From assembly GCA_964370195.1 (NCBI GenBank), contig CAYJIH010000001.1:1-64000 (forward strand): a DNA stretch of 64,000 bases, given 5' to 3'. The translations under genes were made by a program, and so were the position numbers. This document shows, in pieces, positions 34,360 to 42,809 of this stretch. Under the pieces are notes generated by a model that was not told the origin of the DNA, did not search any database, and saw nothing but the letters and a program-made list of their open reading frames with translations. The DNA is from JAAYCI01 sp964370195. GTDB taxonomy: Bacteria; Bacillota; Clostridia; Oscillospirales; Ruminococcaceae. Each line of letters opens with the position of its first letter. Position 1 is the first letter of the stretch.

Positions 34360-35343
34360 ATGGCGAACTGTGTGATGGTAACCGGTGCCGATGGGTTTAT
34401 CGGAAGCCACTTGGCCGAAGAGCTGGTGAAAAAAGGCGAAAAAGTAAAGGCATTTTGTTATTACAATTCATTTGGAAAATGGGGCTGGCTTGATACATTG
34501 GCACCCGAAGTGCGCAACGAAATAGATGTTTTTATGGGAGATATACGAGACCCACACGGTGTGATGGTGGCAATGAAAGACCAAGAGGTGGTGTATCATC
34601 TTGCTTCGCTTATTGCCATTCCGTTTAGCTACCACAGCCCGGATAGCTATGTGGACACAAATATAAAAGGTACGCTGAATGTGCTGAATGCAGCGCGCGA
34701 TTTACAGACGAAGCGTCTTTTGGTAACAAGCACAAGTGAGGTGTATGGCACAGCACGCTATGTGCCCATCGACGAAGCACACCCGTACCAAGGGCAAAGC
34801 CCTTATTCAGCCAGCAAAATAGGTGCCGACCGCCTGGCGGAAAGTTTTTACCGCAGTTTTGCGGTGCCGCTAACCATTGTGCGCCCGTTTAACACGTATG
34901 GGCCACGTCAAAGTGCCCGTGCGGTGATTCCCACCATCATCACCCAGCTGCTTTCGGGGCAGGAAGAAATTCATTTGGGCAGTTTGCACCCAACGCGAGA
35001 CTTTAACTATGTTAAGGATACCGCTGCCGGATTTATGGCGATTGCCGCATGCGAAAAAGCGGTGGGGGAAGAAATTAACATCGCTACAGAAGAGGAAATC
35101 TCTATTGGGCGTCTTGCCGAGGAATTGATTCGCCAAATAAACCCCGCTGCACGCATTGTGTGTGATGAAGAGCGCTTGCGCCCTGAAAAAAGTGAAGTAG
35201 AGCGGCTTTTGGGCAGTGCACAAAAGCTAAAAGGAATGACAGATTGGCGCCCAGAAACCTCTTTTGAGGAAGGGCTGGCATGCACCATTGCATGGTTGCG
35301 CGAGCATCTGCACGAGTATAAGGCAGATCGTTACAATATGTAA
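34360..35343 (+). CDS. legB: LegB-like NDP-GlcNAc 4,6-dehydratase (SDR)
   Basis: The 327-residue extended short-chain dehydrogenase has the NAD-binding GADGFIGSHLAEEL, the GDIRD turn, the active site TSTSEVYG with YSASK (Tyr-x-x-x-Lys), and RPFNTYGPRQSARAVIPTII with family residues. This set is typical of LegB, which makes the 4-keto-6-deoxy intermediate at the first committed step of legionaminic acid synthesis, using a GDP-sugar in Campylobacter. The assignment is supported by legC, ptmE-like, legI, legG and legF genes downstream. A UDP-linked substrate cannot be excluded by sequence alone. First gene of the long plus-strand cluster. Confidence 0.87.
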   Translation: MANCVMVTGADGFIGSHLAEELVKKGEKVKAFCYYNSFGKWGWLDTLAPEVRNEIDVFMGDIRDPHGVMVAMKDQEVVYHLASLIAIPFSYHSPDSYVDTNIKGTLNVLNAARDLQTKRLLVTSTSEVYGTARYVPIDEAHPYQGQSPYSASKIGADRLAESFYRSFAVPLTIVRPFNTYGPRQSARAVIPTIITQLLSGQEEIHLGSLHPTRDFNYVKDTAAGFMAIAACEKAVGEEINIATEEEISIGRLAEELIRQINPAARIVCDEERLRPEKSEVERLLGSAQKLKGMTDWRPETSFEEGLACTIAWLREHLHEYKADRYNM

Positions 35344-35379
35344 GGCTGTTTTTAAGCAAAAATGTGAGGGAGAGACCAA

Positions 35380-37005
35380 ATGCGCGAGGTGTTAAAAAAA
35401 CCTTGGATTAAATGGCTTTTTGGCTACGGTGCTTGCTTGGTTGTGGCTGTGGGCTTGGCATATTATTGGCGTGTGGCGTTTTTGCTTGCAGACGTTGAGG
35501 CCTTGCCGTTTACACTGGGTGTGGCAGGGGTGTTTACCGTTTTATATGGCGCGCTGATACTGCTTCACACTTTGTGTAAGGACAGGCTGGATGTAAAAGC
35601 AACCGTATGTATTTTTTTGCTGGGTGTGTTGTTTTGTTTTGCAAATGCTCCGTTGCAAGCGCCAGACGAAAGTGAATATTTTTTGCGTAGCTACCAAATT
35701 TCAAACGGTTATTTTGATTATCAATATGAGCGTGATTTTCCAAACGATGTAGCCCTTTTGTATCAGCATTTCCCCGGGGCGATGAACCACCAACTACAGT
35801 ATAACGAAGGTGTGTTGCCCGGGGTAGCTCTTGCCAATTATCGCGCCGATTTACAAGCGGGCACTGCCGCAGAAGTTCAGCTGAACGAGCCGATTGTGTT
35901 TTTATCGCTTCAATTTTTACCACAAGCGGCAGGCATGGCACTTGCACGGCTTTTTGGGTTTTCGGCACTGGGGCAACTGTATGCGGGGCGCCTGGCGAAT
36001 TTATTGATATACTGTGTGCTGTGTTACGGTACTTTTCGAAATTGCAACAAATATAAAGGTGTGTTTTTTGCATTTGCGCTTTTGCCGTTATCACTGTTTA
36101 TTGGTGCGTCACTTTCCTACGATTGTGCTTTGCTGGGGCTGTATTACTTTTTGCTAAGCTATTTTTGTAAATCGGAGGTAACAACGCGTGATTTGTGGGT
36201 GTTTATGGCGGCGGCCATTTTAACCACTGTTTTAAAACCCACAAGCGTGGTGCTGTTGCCGGTGTTGCTGCTCATTCCGCCCGCCCGCTGGAAAAACCGC
36301 CAAAATCCGTGGGTTATAACAGGCGTTTCTGTTGTTTTAGGGCTGGTTTTATATTACGTACTGGGGCTGTTTAACGGAACATTGGTGCATGGTTACCCAC
36401 AAGAACTGCCGCGCGGTATGGGGGCGGAAGCAAACCCACTGGAACAAGTTGTGTTTATCGTAACGCAGTTTCCGGCATTTGCAGCGCGCACAGTGCTTAC
36501 ACTATACGAAAATGCGGCCTATTTGCCTGATCTTGGCTCGTTTGGTTGGTTGGATCTTTCTTTGCCGCTGGTGGGGACGTTGTCGCTTTTGTCGCTTTCT
36601 GCGGCATCGGCTCTTGGTATTCAGCAAAAGGAAGACTCTAAAAACACAACGATATGGGCGTTGTTTTTAATGGCTTTATTCTATGGCTGCTCTATTTTGG
36701 CGGCATTGTACGTTACAGAAACCGATTTATACTCCATTCGTATTGTGGGTGTGCAAATGCGGTATTTGCTGCCTACCCTTGTGCTGCTGTGCATGTCGGC
36801 CAGTATTTTGCTTGGCAAGGCAGTACGCCCGCGGCTGGATGCACCTGCAGCGGCAGTGCGAACCCAAACCATTACGCTGTGGATTTCATCAAGCGTGGCA
36901 TTTGTAGCGGTATTGAGCTTGTTTCAAAGTAATTATATCGGCCAGTGGCTGCCCAAAAGCGAGGGTGGTTATGAGCTGCTGAATATACTGGGTCGCATTG
37001 GATAA
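35380..37005 (+). CDS. DUF2142 polytopic membrane protein (GT-C-like)
   Basis: The 541-residue protein has about 12-13 membrane segments. The first large outside loop contains the acidic motif QAPDESEYFLRSYQI, the hallmark of DUF2142 and comparable to the catalytic acidic loop of GT-C glycosyltransferases that use polyprenyl-phosphate sugars. Members are often found in surface polysaccharide and teichoic acid gene clusters. No enzymatic role has been shown that I can name. The start follows GAGGGAGAG. It is separated from the next gene by 366 bases, the longest gene-free stretch of the window. Confidence 0.8.
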   Translation: MREVLKKPWIKWLFGYGACLVVAVGLAYYWRVAFLLADVEALPFTLGVAGVFTVLYGALILLHTLCKDRLDVKATVCIFLLGVLFCFANAPLQAPDESEYFLRSYQISNGYFDYQYERDFPNDVALLYQHFPGAMNHQLQYNEGVLPGVALANYRADLQAGTAAEVQLNEPIVFLSLQFLPQAAGMALARLFGFSALGQLYAGRLANLLIYCVLCYGTFRNCNKYKGVFFAFALLPLSLFIGASLSYDCALLGLYYFLLSYFCKSEVTTRDLWVFMAAAILTTVLKPTSVVLLPVLLLIPPARWKNRQNPWVITGVSVVLGLVLYYVLGLFNGTLVHGYPQELPRGMGAEANPLEQVVFIVTQFPAFAARTVLTLYENAAYLPDLGSFGWLDLSLPLVGTLSLLSLSAASALGIQQKEDSKNTTIWALFLMALFYGCSILAALYVTETDLYSIRIVGVQMRYLLPTLVLLCMSASILLGKAVRPRLDAPAAAVRTQTITLWISSSVAFVAVLSLFQSNYIGQWLPKSEGGYELLNILGRIG

Positions 37006-37371
37006 TCGCTCTATTGAATCTGTGCATCTCGCTTGTTTTGCTTGAAGACCGAGGGGGATTACACGTGGATTCGGCCACTTTGAACGATTTTCCACTTTAT
37101 GATGCAGTGAAAAACGCATTTTGCAACGAAATACCGGGCTGCCAAGAAAGCATTTATCGCGTTGTTCGATGCAAAATGCACTGCAGAATGGTGCCGTGTA
37201 TATACGTTTTGTGTTTTCCTGCTACCTTGATGTTTTTGATACGTCGGCACTTCATAAGGGGGCGTCATTTTCCTTATCGTATCGAAAAAAACAATCAACC
37301 TAAATTGCTCGTTTTAATTTGTGTAGACACCATGTGATAAAAAGCCGATTTTTTTGGTTTTTTAGGGAGGA
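37006..37371 (+). other. 366-base stretch without a convincing gene; possible decayed ORF
   Basis: An open frame of 107 codons (37014-37337) has no ribosome binding site and no recognisable domain. Two neighbouring frames each look protein-like over part of the region: one around 37060-37170 (HVDSATLNDFPLYDAVKNAF), the other around 37170-37300 (NGAVYIRFVFSCYLDVFDTS). A single frameshift near 37170-37180 would join them. This may be a gene fragment left by a rearrangement. No terminator, tRNA or clear promoter was seen. Confidence 0.3.
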
Positions 37372-39438
37372 ATGCTTGCTTTGGTTGCATTGCTGGGTCT
37401 TGTGTCGCTTTTGGCATTGTCATTGTTTTTAGCTCGTTTTTTGCGTCGTTCCTCGGCGTTAACACCGCTTCTTTCGGTGGCGCTTGCCATTGTTTGGTTT
37501 ACAATTTTCGGGTGTGCCGGCGTGCTGTGGCTAGGTGCTGTGCTTTGGTATGGGCTATGCGCGGTGGCTTTTTTGGCAGTGCTGCTGCGCGAGAAGAAGA
37601 AAATAGTTGCTCTTTTTTCACCGGGCTTTTTGTTTTTTATGTTGGGCAGTGTTTTTTTCACTGTTTTATTTGCTGTAATACAGCCTATGTTTGTAGAGTG
37701 GGACGCATTTACGTTTTGGGGCACGGCGGCAAAGGCAATGGTAGAACACGGCGAACTATATACCACAGCACAAAGCAATCTGCTTCATCGCAGTTACCCA
37801 CCGGGGTTTCTGGTTTTTAGCTATATGGTGCAGTTTTTTTCACCTGTTTTTTCTGAAGGAGCCATGTTGGCGGGTTATAGCTTTGTATACCTTGCCTCTT
37901 TTTCTGCGGCCTCGGCTTTTTGGCAAAAGCAAAAAACATCGGCGGTTATCTTTTTGTGTGGCCTGTTTTTGTTGCCGTTCTTTTTTGAGCCGGGCAGCAT
38001 GATAGGAGAACCGTCTTGGGCGTATCGAACGGTGATGGCAGATTTGCCAATGGCTGCAATGTTTGGCGGTATTTTGGGATATGCCTTTTCGGATGCGCAA
38101 AAAGATTGGCGTTTTTTCTTGCCATTCGGTGTTTTGCTTGCGGCACTTACAAACGTGAAGGACATGGGCTTTGCGCTGGCGTTGCTCGCCTTGGCAATTG
38201 TGGCGGCAGATTTGTTTTTTTGTGAGAGAAAAACATTGTCATTTTTTCGCTTCAAAAAGAGTTTTGCGTGGGTGCTGGGATGCCTTGCTTGCGCGCTGAT
38301 GGTGGTGGGCATGTATCTTTTGTGGGCGGCTCATTTGGCAACACTGCCAAGCGCGGTGGACCGGTTTAACCTTGGAAGTGCCGGCCAGCAACTAAGCATG
38401 ATAGACATGATGTTGATGGCACTGAGGGCACTGCTGGGCCTGCAATATCACGAACAATACAGCCAGGTGTTGCCACTGATGCTGGAGGCGTTTTACACAT
38501 GGCCTGTTTCACTGCTGGGGCCGGGGCTGTTTGTGTTTTTGCTTATTGTGGCCGTTTTGCTTTTGGCGTATGTATTGGCCGGCCAACAGTGTCATCGGCG
38601 CAGAATTGTTGTGTTTTTTATCACTTCATCGGTTGGCTTTTTGCTGTTTTATGTGTTTCATCTTGTTTTATATGCCTTTATTTTTAAGCCGGTGGAGGCA
38701 TTGATTTTAAAAGATTACTTGCGATACCTCACACCGTATTGGCAGGGCTGGCTGGTGGCTTCTTTTGTACTGCTTGGGCTTTCGGTGGTGTCGGTGAAAG
38801 AGCTTCGTTTGCGTGCGCAGATAGCAAGAGGGATCAATCTTGCGTTTGTGGGGTGCCTTTTGGTAGCGGTGGTGTGGCAAACGTATCCAAGTGCCACGTT
38901 TTTGTTTATCAGCCCATCCAATTATGGGGTGCGCCGTGATGTGCAAGCGGTGATAACACAGGCAGAGGAAGAAGGCATGCAAGACGAGCATGTGGTGTAT
39001 GTGCTTAGCCAAGGGGACGATGGCACGCGTAGTTATCAATATCGTTATGGTTTGCAGGCCGATATGGCCTTACAATATGCTGGCGTGTTGCAAGATGAAA
39101 CAGGCGAAGTGATGCAAGAAAATGGGCAAACGGTGTATGTGGGCAATGTGGGTGGCACATTGGTGGAAAGCGAAGAAACAACACATGCCGGAACGTTGTT
39201 CCCCTTTGTGGCAAGTGTGGAGGACTTTGAAGCTTTTTTGCGGCAAGAGGAAGCGACACATTTGTTGATTGACCGGCTGGACAATTACATTTTAGGTGAA
39301 TTTAGTTCTTTATTTAGCGACGATTTGGCTGGCTGGAGCGACGACGACAGCTTAACAACCGGCCAGCGATATTACCGCATAACGGAGGAGGATGGCCGGT
39401 TGCTTTTGGTGCCGCAGGAAGGGGGCGGTGCAGCGTGA
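37372..39438 (+). CDS. GT-C-like membrane protein, large component of module 1
   Basis: The 688-residue protein has roughly 14 membrane segments and a C-terminal extracytoplasmic domain of about 180 residues (from ISPSNYGVRRDV). The first large loop holds PMFVEWDAFTFWGTAAKAM then LYTTAQ. The homologues at 40134 and 42806 have the same motif as WDEF, so the acidic pair is reduced to a single Asp here. This layout suggests a polyprenyl-phosphate-sugar-dependent glycosyltransferase of GT-C fold, but I recognise no characterised relative. The ATG is almost fused to GGGAGGA; TTG at 37381 would be better spaced and may be the true start. The stop overlaps the partner gene as GTGA. Confidence 0.72.
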   Translation: MLALVALLGLVSLLALSLFLARFLRRSSALTPLLSVALAIVWFTIFGCAGVLWLGAVLWYGLCAVAFLAVLLREKKKIVALFSPGFLFFMLGSVFFTVLFAVIQPMFVEWDAFTFWGTAAKAMVEHGELYTTAQSNLLHRSYPPGFLVFSYMVQFFSPVFSEGAMLAGYSFVYLASFSAASAFWQKQKTSAVIFLCGLFLLPFFFEPGSMIGEPSWAYRTVMADLPMAAMFGGILGYAFSDAQKDWRFFLPFGVLLAALTNVKDMGFALALLALAIVAADLFFCERKTLSFFRFKKSFAWVLGCLACALMVVGMYLLWAAHLATLPSAVDRFNLGSAGQQLSMIDMMLMALRALLGLQYHEQYSQVLPLMLEAFYTWPVSLLGPGLFVFLLIVAVLLLAYVLAGQQCHRRRIVVFFITSSVGFLLFYVFHLVLYAFIFKPVEALILKDYLRYLTPYWQGWLVASFVLLGLSVVSVKELRLRAQIARGINLAFVGCLLVAVVWQTYPSATFLFISPSNYGVRRDVQAVITQAEEEGMQDEHVVYVLSQGDDGTRSYQYRYGLQADMALQYAGVLQDETGEVMQENGQTVYVGNVGGTLVESEETTHAGTLFPFVASVEDFEAFLRQEEATHLLIDRLDNYILGEFSSLFSDDLAGWSDDDSLTTGQRYYRITEEDGRLLLVPQEGGGAA

Positions 39439-40097
39439 AGCCAGCAAAACAAAAACGGTGGTTGATTGTGGTGGTTTGTTACGGTGGCGCATTGCTTCTT
39501 TATTTGGCTGGTTGTGGTGCGCAGTTGCTTTTGGATTTGTACCATCAAGATAGTGGGCATTTACAAGAGCGAGCCTTGTTGTTTGAGCAATTTTATGTGG
39601 AAGGCGTAATTTTGCAAGAAAACAATACAGGAGGAACAGACCTTATCTCTATCGATTCCGATCCCAAAATGACATACAGCCCCGGCATGCCGTTTAATGT
39701 CTCTTTGTTTACCTTTGAGGTAGAGCAGATAAGCCGCCCGGGTGGCGAGATGCAGCTGTATTACACAACACAGCAAGAGGAGGCGTTTGGCCCTGAAAAG
39801 CGCCTTGTGGCGCAGCAGGCAAGCGATGGAAGCTATTATTTCGACCTAGACGGGCGAGAAGTGTGGGCCGTGCGGTTTGATTTGGACACAACAGGGGGCA
39901 TTTTATACCGAAACTGGGGCATTACATTAGGTGGTGCAAAACCGGCAAGTGATTATTTTATCCCAAATACGACCGAGGTGTTTTGGCTGCTCTTTTTGCC
40001 GTTGCTGCTTTCGTGCAGTGTTTTGGAAGTGCTTGATTTGAAAAAAGATTTTGTTCTTAGGCGCAAGGCAAAAGAGAAAAAAGAACGTAAGAAGTAA
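39435..40097 (+). CDS. TM-beta domain-TM partner protein, small component of module 1
   Basis: The 220-residue protein starts with a basic N-terminus and one membrane helix (LIVVVCYGGALLLYLAGCG), has about 130 extracytoplasmic residues rich in predicted beta strands (FTFEVEQISRPGGEMQLYY, DGSYYFDLDGREVWAVRFDLD), a second membrane helix (VFWLLFLPLLLSCSVLEVL) and a very basic tail. The same layout and weakly conserved core (SxDP, LYY, DGxYxF, LRxD) recur at 42159 and 44780. A carbohydrate-binding or enzyme-anchoring role is plausible but only inferred. GTG start, coupled to the large gene by a four-base overlap. Confidence 0.7.
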   Translation: MKPAKQKRWLIVVVCYGGALLLYLAGCGAQLLLDLYHQDSGHLQERALLFEQFYVEGVILQENNTGGTDLISIDSDPKMTYSPGMPFNVSLFTFEVEQISRPGGEMQLYYTTQQEEAFGPEKRLVAQQASDGSYYFDLDGREVWAVRFDLDTTGGILYRNWGITLGGAKPASDYFIPNTTEVFWLLFLPLLLSCSVLEVLDLKKDFVLRRKAKEKKERKK

Positions 40098-40133
40098 CGG
40101 GAAAAATAAATGCTATAAAAAGGAGGGCAGTGT

Positions 40134-42092
40134 ATGTTGGGTGTGGCAATTGGCTTTTTGGCAATTTTGGCATTGGCCTTGTTTTACATACGTTCTGGGC
40201 TAAATAGTGCGCTGGCGCCGCTGGCCTCCCTTAGTACAGTGGTGTTGGTTTTGTTACCGTTTGGGTTTGCCGGTGTGCTTAATTTTGGCGCTGTGTTTTT
40301 GCTCGTTGCCTGTTTTGCGCTGGGCATTTACAGTTTTGTGAAAATGGGCTTTCGAGCTGTTTGGAACGCTGTAGGCAAAAGTGGCTTTATTGTTTTTGTT
40401 GTTCTATGTTTTATGGCGTTGTTTTGGTTTGGGCTTCGCCAGCCTGTTTTTAGCCAGTGGGATGAATTTTCATTTTGGGGCACAAGCGTTAAAATGATGA
40501 AACTGCAAGGGGAGCTGTATACAACAGCGGAAGCCGGTTGGTTTTGGACAGCCACAGAAATGCCGGCCATGCCTTTGCTTAGCTGGTTTATGCAGTTTCT
40601 ATCTGGCGAGTTTTTGCCATGGGCTGTATTTTTTGCATATGCATCGCTGATATTTGCCTGCGTTTGCGCGATGATAGCACAATTTGAGAAAAATATTGGT
40701 GTGTTTGTGTCACTGGCAATTATTGGCGCATTGCTACCGTTTTTCTTTTTATCGCCTGTGCGCATCACAGCATTGAGCCCGGCATACCTGATTGCATATG
40801 GGGATTTGCCGGCAGGGCTATGGTTTGGTGGGGCGTTGGCATTTTATCTTTGTCTGCGCAGGAAAAAGCAGGTTTATTGGGCTTTGCTGCCGCTGGCAGG
40901 CTTTGCTCTTGTGAAAGACAACACGTTTTCAATTGCCTTGGTGGCAGGCGGGTTGATGCTTTGCGACGCATTGTTTATTGCACCAAAACCGGAAGTGCGC
41001 TTAAAAAAAGGAAAAAGGGTGGAGCTTCGCTGGGCGTTTTTGGCGGTTCCAATTGCCGTGTATATGGCATGGCGCACACATACAGGGTATGCAAATACCC
41101 AAAATGTGGTAACACAGGGAGAAGCTACTGGGGCATCACCTATTGGTGCAGTTCAAAGTACTTTGTTGGAACTTTTCGGTTTTCAGCCAAGAAGTGAGGC
41201 GTTTACAAGGGCTCTTACGGATATGACAGACGTTTTCGTAAGCGGTGCTCCGGTTTCGATGCTTGGCAGTGCCCTTGTAAACAGTGTTGTTATTTTAAGT
41301 TTGTTTTTGTTGGCATTTTTGCTTTCAAAACATCGAACAAGCCGGATCCAGGTGGCTTTGTGGGGCGTGCTTTCCACTTTGGGTTTTTTGGGTTTTCAGT
41401 TCGTGCTTCTTACGTATTATGCGTTTTTAAGCAAATATGATGGCGGTGTGCCAGACTATACGCGCTATCAAATATCCTACTTTGCGGGATGGCTGATTGT
41501 GGCGTTGTGCCTGCTTGCACAAGGGGCAATTGAGGGTGCATCTGAAGTGCAGACACACGAAGAAGTGGTGCAAAGTGAACACAAAACAATTCGGAACTTG
41601 GCGGCACAAACGGTGGTGATTTTTTTAGGGTTTGGCGCGATGCTTCTGTTTGCCCTCAATATTTTAGATGGGTATTCTGTGCTTGATTTTCCGGATAACC
41701 GTTACGATATTTTGCGTGTGGAGCAAGCGGAAATGCAGGCACTGGGTGAGGAGATGGAACCGGATGCGCGTGTATTTTATGTAAACCAAAACGATACAGG
41801 ATTTGGGTGGTTTAAAACACATTACTATCTTATGCCGCATAGGCTGGATTATAGTTTTGGTGGCGGGCGCATTGTTCCGCAAGCAACGGGGGAAAGCGGC
41901 GAAATTGAGCTAAGCGCTGAAGAGTTTGAAGCATATCTTGAAGAAGCCGATTGCAATTATATTTTAATCGATGAATTGGATGAGGGATTTGTGCATAACT
42001 ATGGGCATTTGTTTACAGACAATCTCAGCGGGGTGCAAGATGTGCCGGTGCTGTATGAAAGGGTGCAAAGTGGCCTTTATACGCCCGCATAA
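40134..42092 (+). CDS. GT-C-like membrane protein, large component of module 2
   Basis: The 652-residue polytopic protein resembles those at 37372 and 42806. The first large loop has QPVFSQWDEFSFWGTSVKMMKLQGELYTTAE, with an Asp-Glu pair as in many GT-C active sites. Its C-terminal outside domain (from about residue 525) includes ARVFYVNQNDTGFGWFKTHYYLMP and NYILIDELDEGFVHNYGHLFTDNLSG. The start follows AGGAGGGCAGTGT. Probable function: transfer of a lipid-linked sugar on the outer face of the membrane; no biochemical evidence is known to me for this family. Confidence 0.72.
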   Translation: MLGVAIGFLAILALALFYIRSGLNSALAPLASLSTVVLVLLPFGFAGVLNFGAVFLLVACFALGIYSFVKMGFRAVWNAVGKSGFIVFVVLCFMALFWFGLRQPVFSQWDEFSFWGTSVKMMKLQGELYTTAEAGWFWTATEMPAMPLLSWFMQFLSGEFLPWAVFFAYASLIFACVCAMIAQFEKNIGVFVSLAIIGALLPFFFLSPVRITALSPAYLIAYGDLPAGLWFGGALAFYLCLRRKKQVYWALLPLAGFALVKDNTFSIALVAGGLMLCDALFIAPKPEVRLKKGKRVELRWAFLAVPIAVYMAWRTHTGYANTQNVVTQGEATGASPIGAVQSTLLELFGFQPRSEAFTRALTDMTDVFVSGAPVSMLGSALVNSVVILSLFLLAFLLSKHRTSRIQVALWGVLSTLGFLGFQFVLLTYYAFLSKYDGGVPDYTRYQISYFAGWLIVALCLLAQGAIEGASEVQTHEEVVQSEHKTIRNLAAQTVVIFLGFGAMLLFALNILDGYSVLDFPDNRYDILRVEQAEMQALGEEMEPDARVFYVNQNDTGFGWFKTHYYLMPHRLDYSFGGGRIVPQATGESGEIELSAEEFEAYLEEADCNYILIDELDEGFVHNYGHLFTDNLSGVQDVPVLYERVQSGLYTPA

Positions 42093-42158
42093 GTAGCGAG
42101 TGCTTGCAAGAATCGACGAAAAGAAAAGGGAAACGCACCTTGAAAAGGAGGGATGTGT

Positions 42159-42809
42159 ATGAAAAAAATGAAACACTTTAAACAGACGCATCCGGGCCTG
42201 TTTCTAGTATGCGCCTGCTACATAGTGGCGCTGCTGCTGGCGTTTTTGTTCCACACGGGCCAATTTGTGCTGAACCGCGTTTTGTATGCAAGTGGTGCTT
42301 TGCAAGCAACTGTTTTGCAAATGGAGGATTTTACGCCAACACAATTAGAGCGGCTGGACGATGGACGTTGGGTAACAACCGGCAGCGACCCAAGCCTTCT
42401 TTTAAACGATGCCAATTTGCGTGTGGACACAGTGCGCACACAATTTGTTTTTACAAACGAACCACTGATAGAAACAGCATTTTATGCACAGCCCGGTGAG
42501 GCACATAGCCTAAGGCAGATGGTGTATGCAGAGGAATCCGGTGATGGGCAAGTATATTTTTTGCCGGCGCGTGGGGTGCAAAGTTTACGTATCGACCCAG
42601 ACAGCAGCTATGGAAACATTTTTGAGGTGGGTGAAATTGTGCTTAACGAGCCGCGGCCATTTTGGGTGTTTTATATTCCCGGCGGCGTAGAAATTGGCAT
42701 TTTGCTTTTGGTGCCGGCGTTTGTGGCCGGTTTTTTAAGCGTGGTACAAAACACAAAATATTGGGCCATAGTGGCAAAAAAAGTGAAAAAGGGGTGTGTG
42801 CCTAAGTGA
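42159..42809 (+). CDS. TM-beta domain-TM partner protein, small component of module 2
   Basis: The 216-residue protein has one N-terminal membrane helix (LFLVCACYIVALLLAFLF), a beta-rich outside domain (WVTTGSDPSLLLND, IETAFYAQPGE, DGQVYFLPARGVQSLRIDPDSSYGN), a second helix (EIGILLLVPAFVAGFLSVV) and a basic tail. I chose the ATG at 42159 because AAGGAGG ends six bases before it; another ATG at 42153 is too close. Its stop overlaps the start of the next large gene as GTGA, so modules 2 and 3 are translationally coupled. Confidence 0.7.
   Translation: MKKMKHFKQTHPGLFLVCACYIVALLLAFLFHTGQFVLNRVLYASGALQATVLQMEDFTPTQLERLDDGRWVTTGSDPSLLLNDANLRVDTVRTQFVFTNEPLIETAFYAQPGEAHSLRQMVYAEESGDGQVYFLPARGVQSLRIDPDSSYGNIFEVGEIVLNEPRPFWVFYIPGGVEIGILLLVPAFVAGFLSVVQNTKYWAIVAKKVKKGCVPK

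Noticed and set aside
37014..37337. 107-codon open frame between the DUF2142 gene and module 1
   Set aside because: No ribosome binding site and only part of it looks protein-like, so it is listed as a gap with a possible remnant rather than as a gene.
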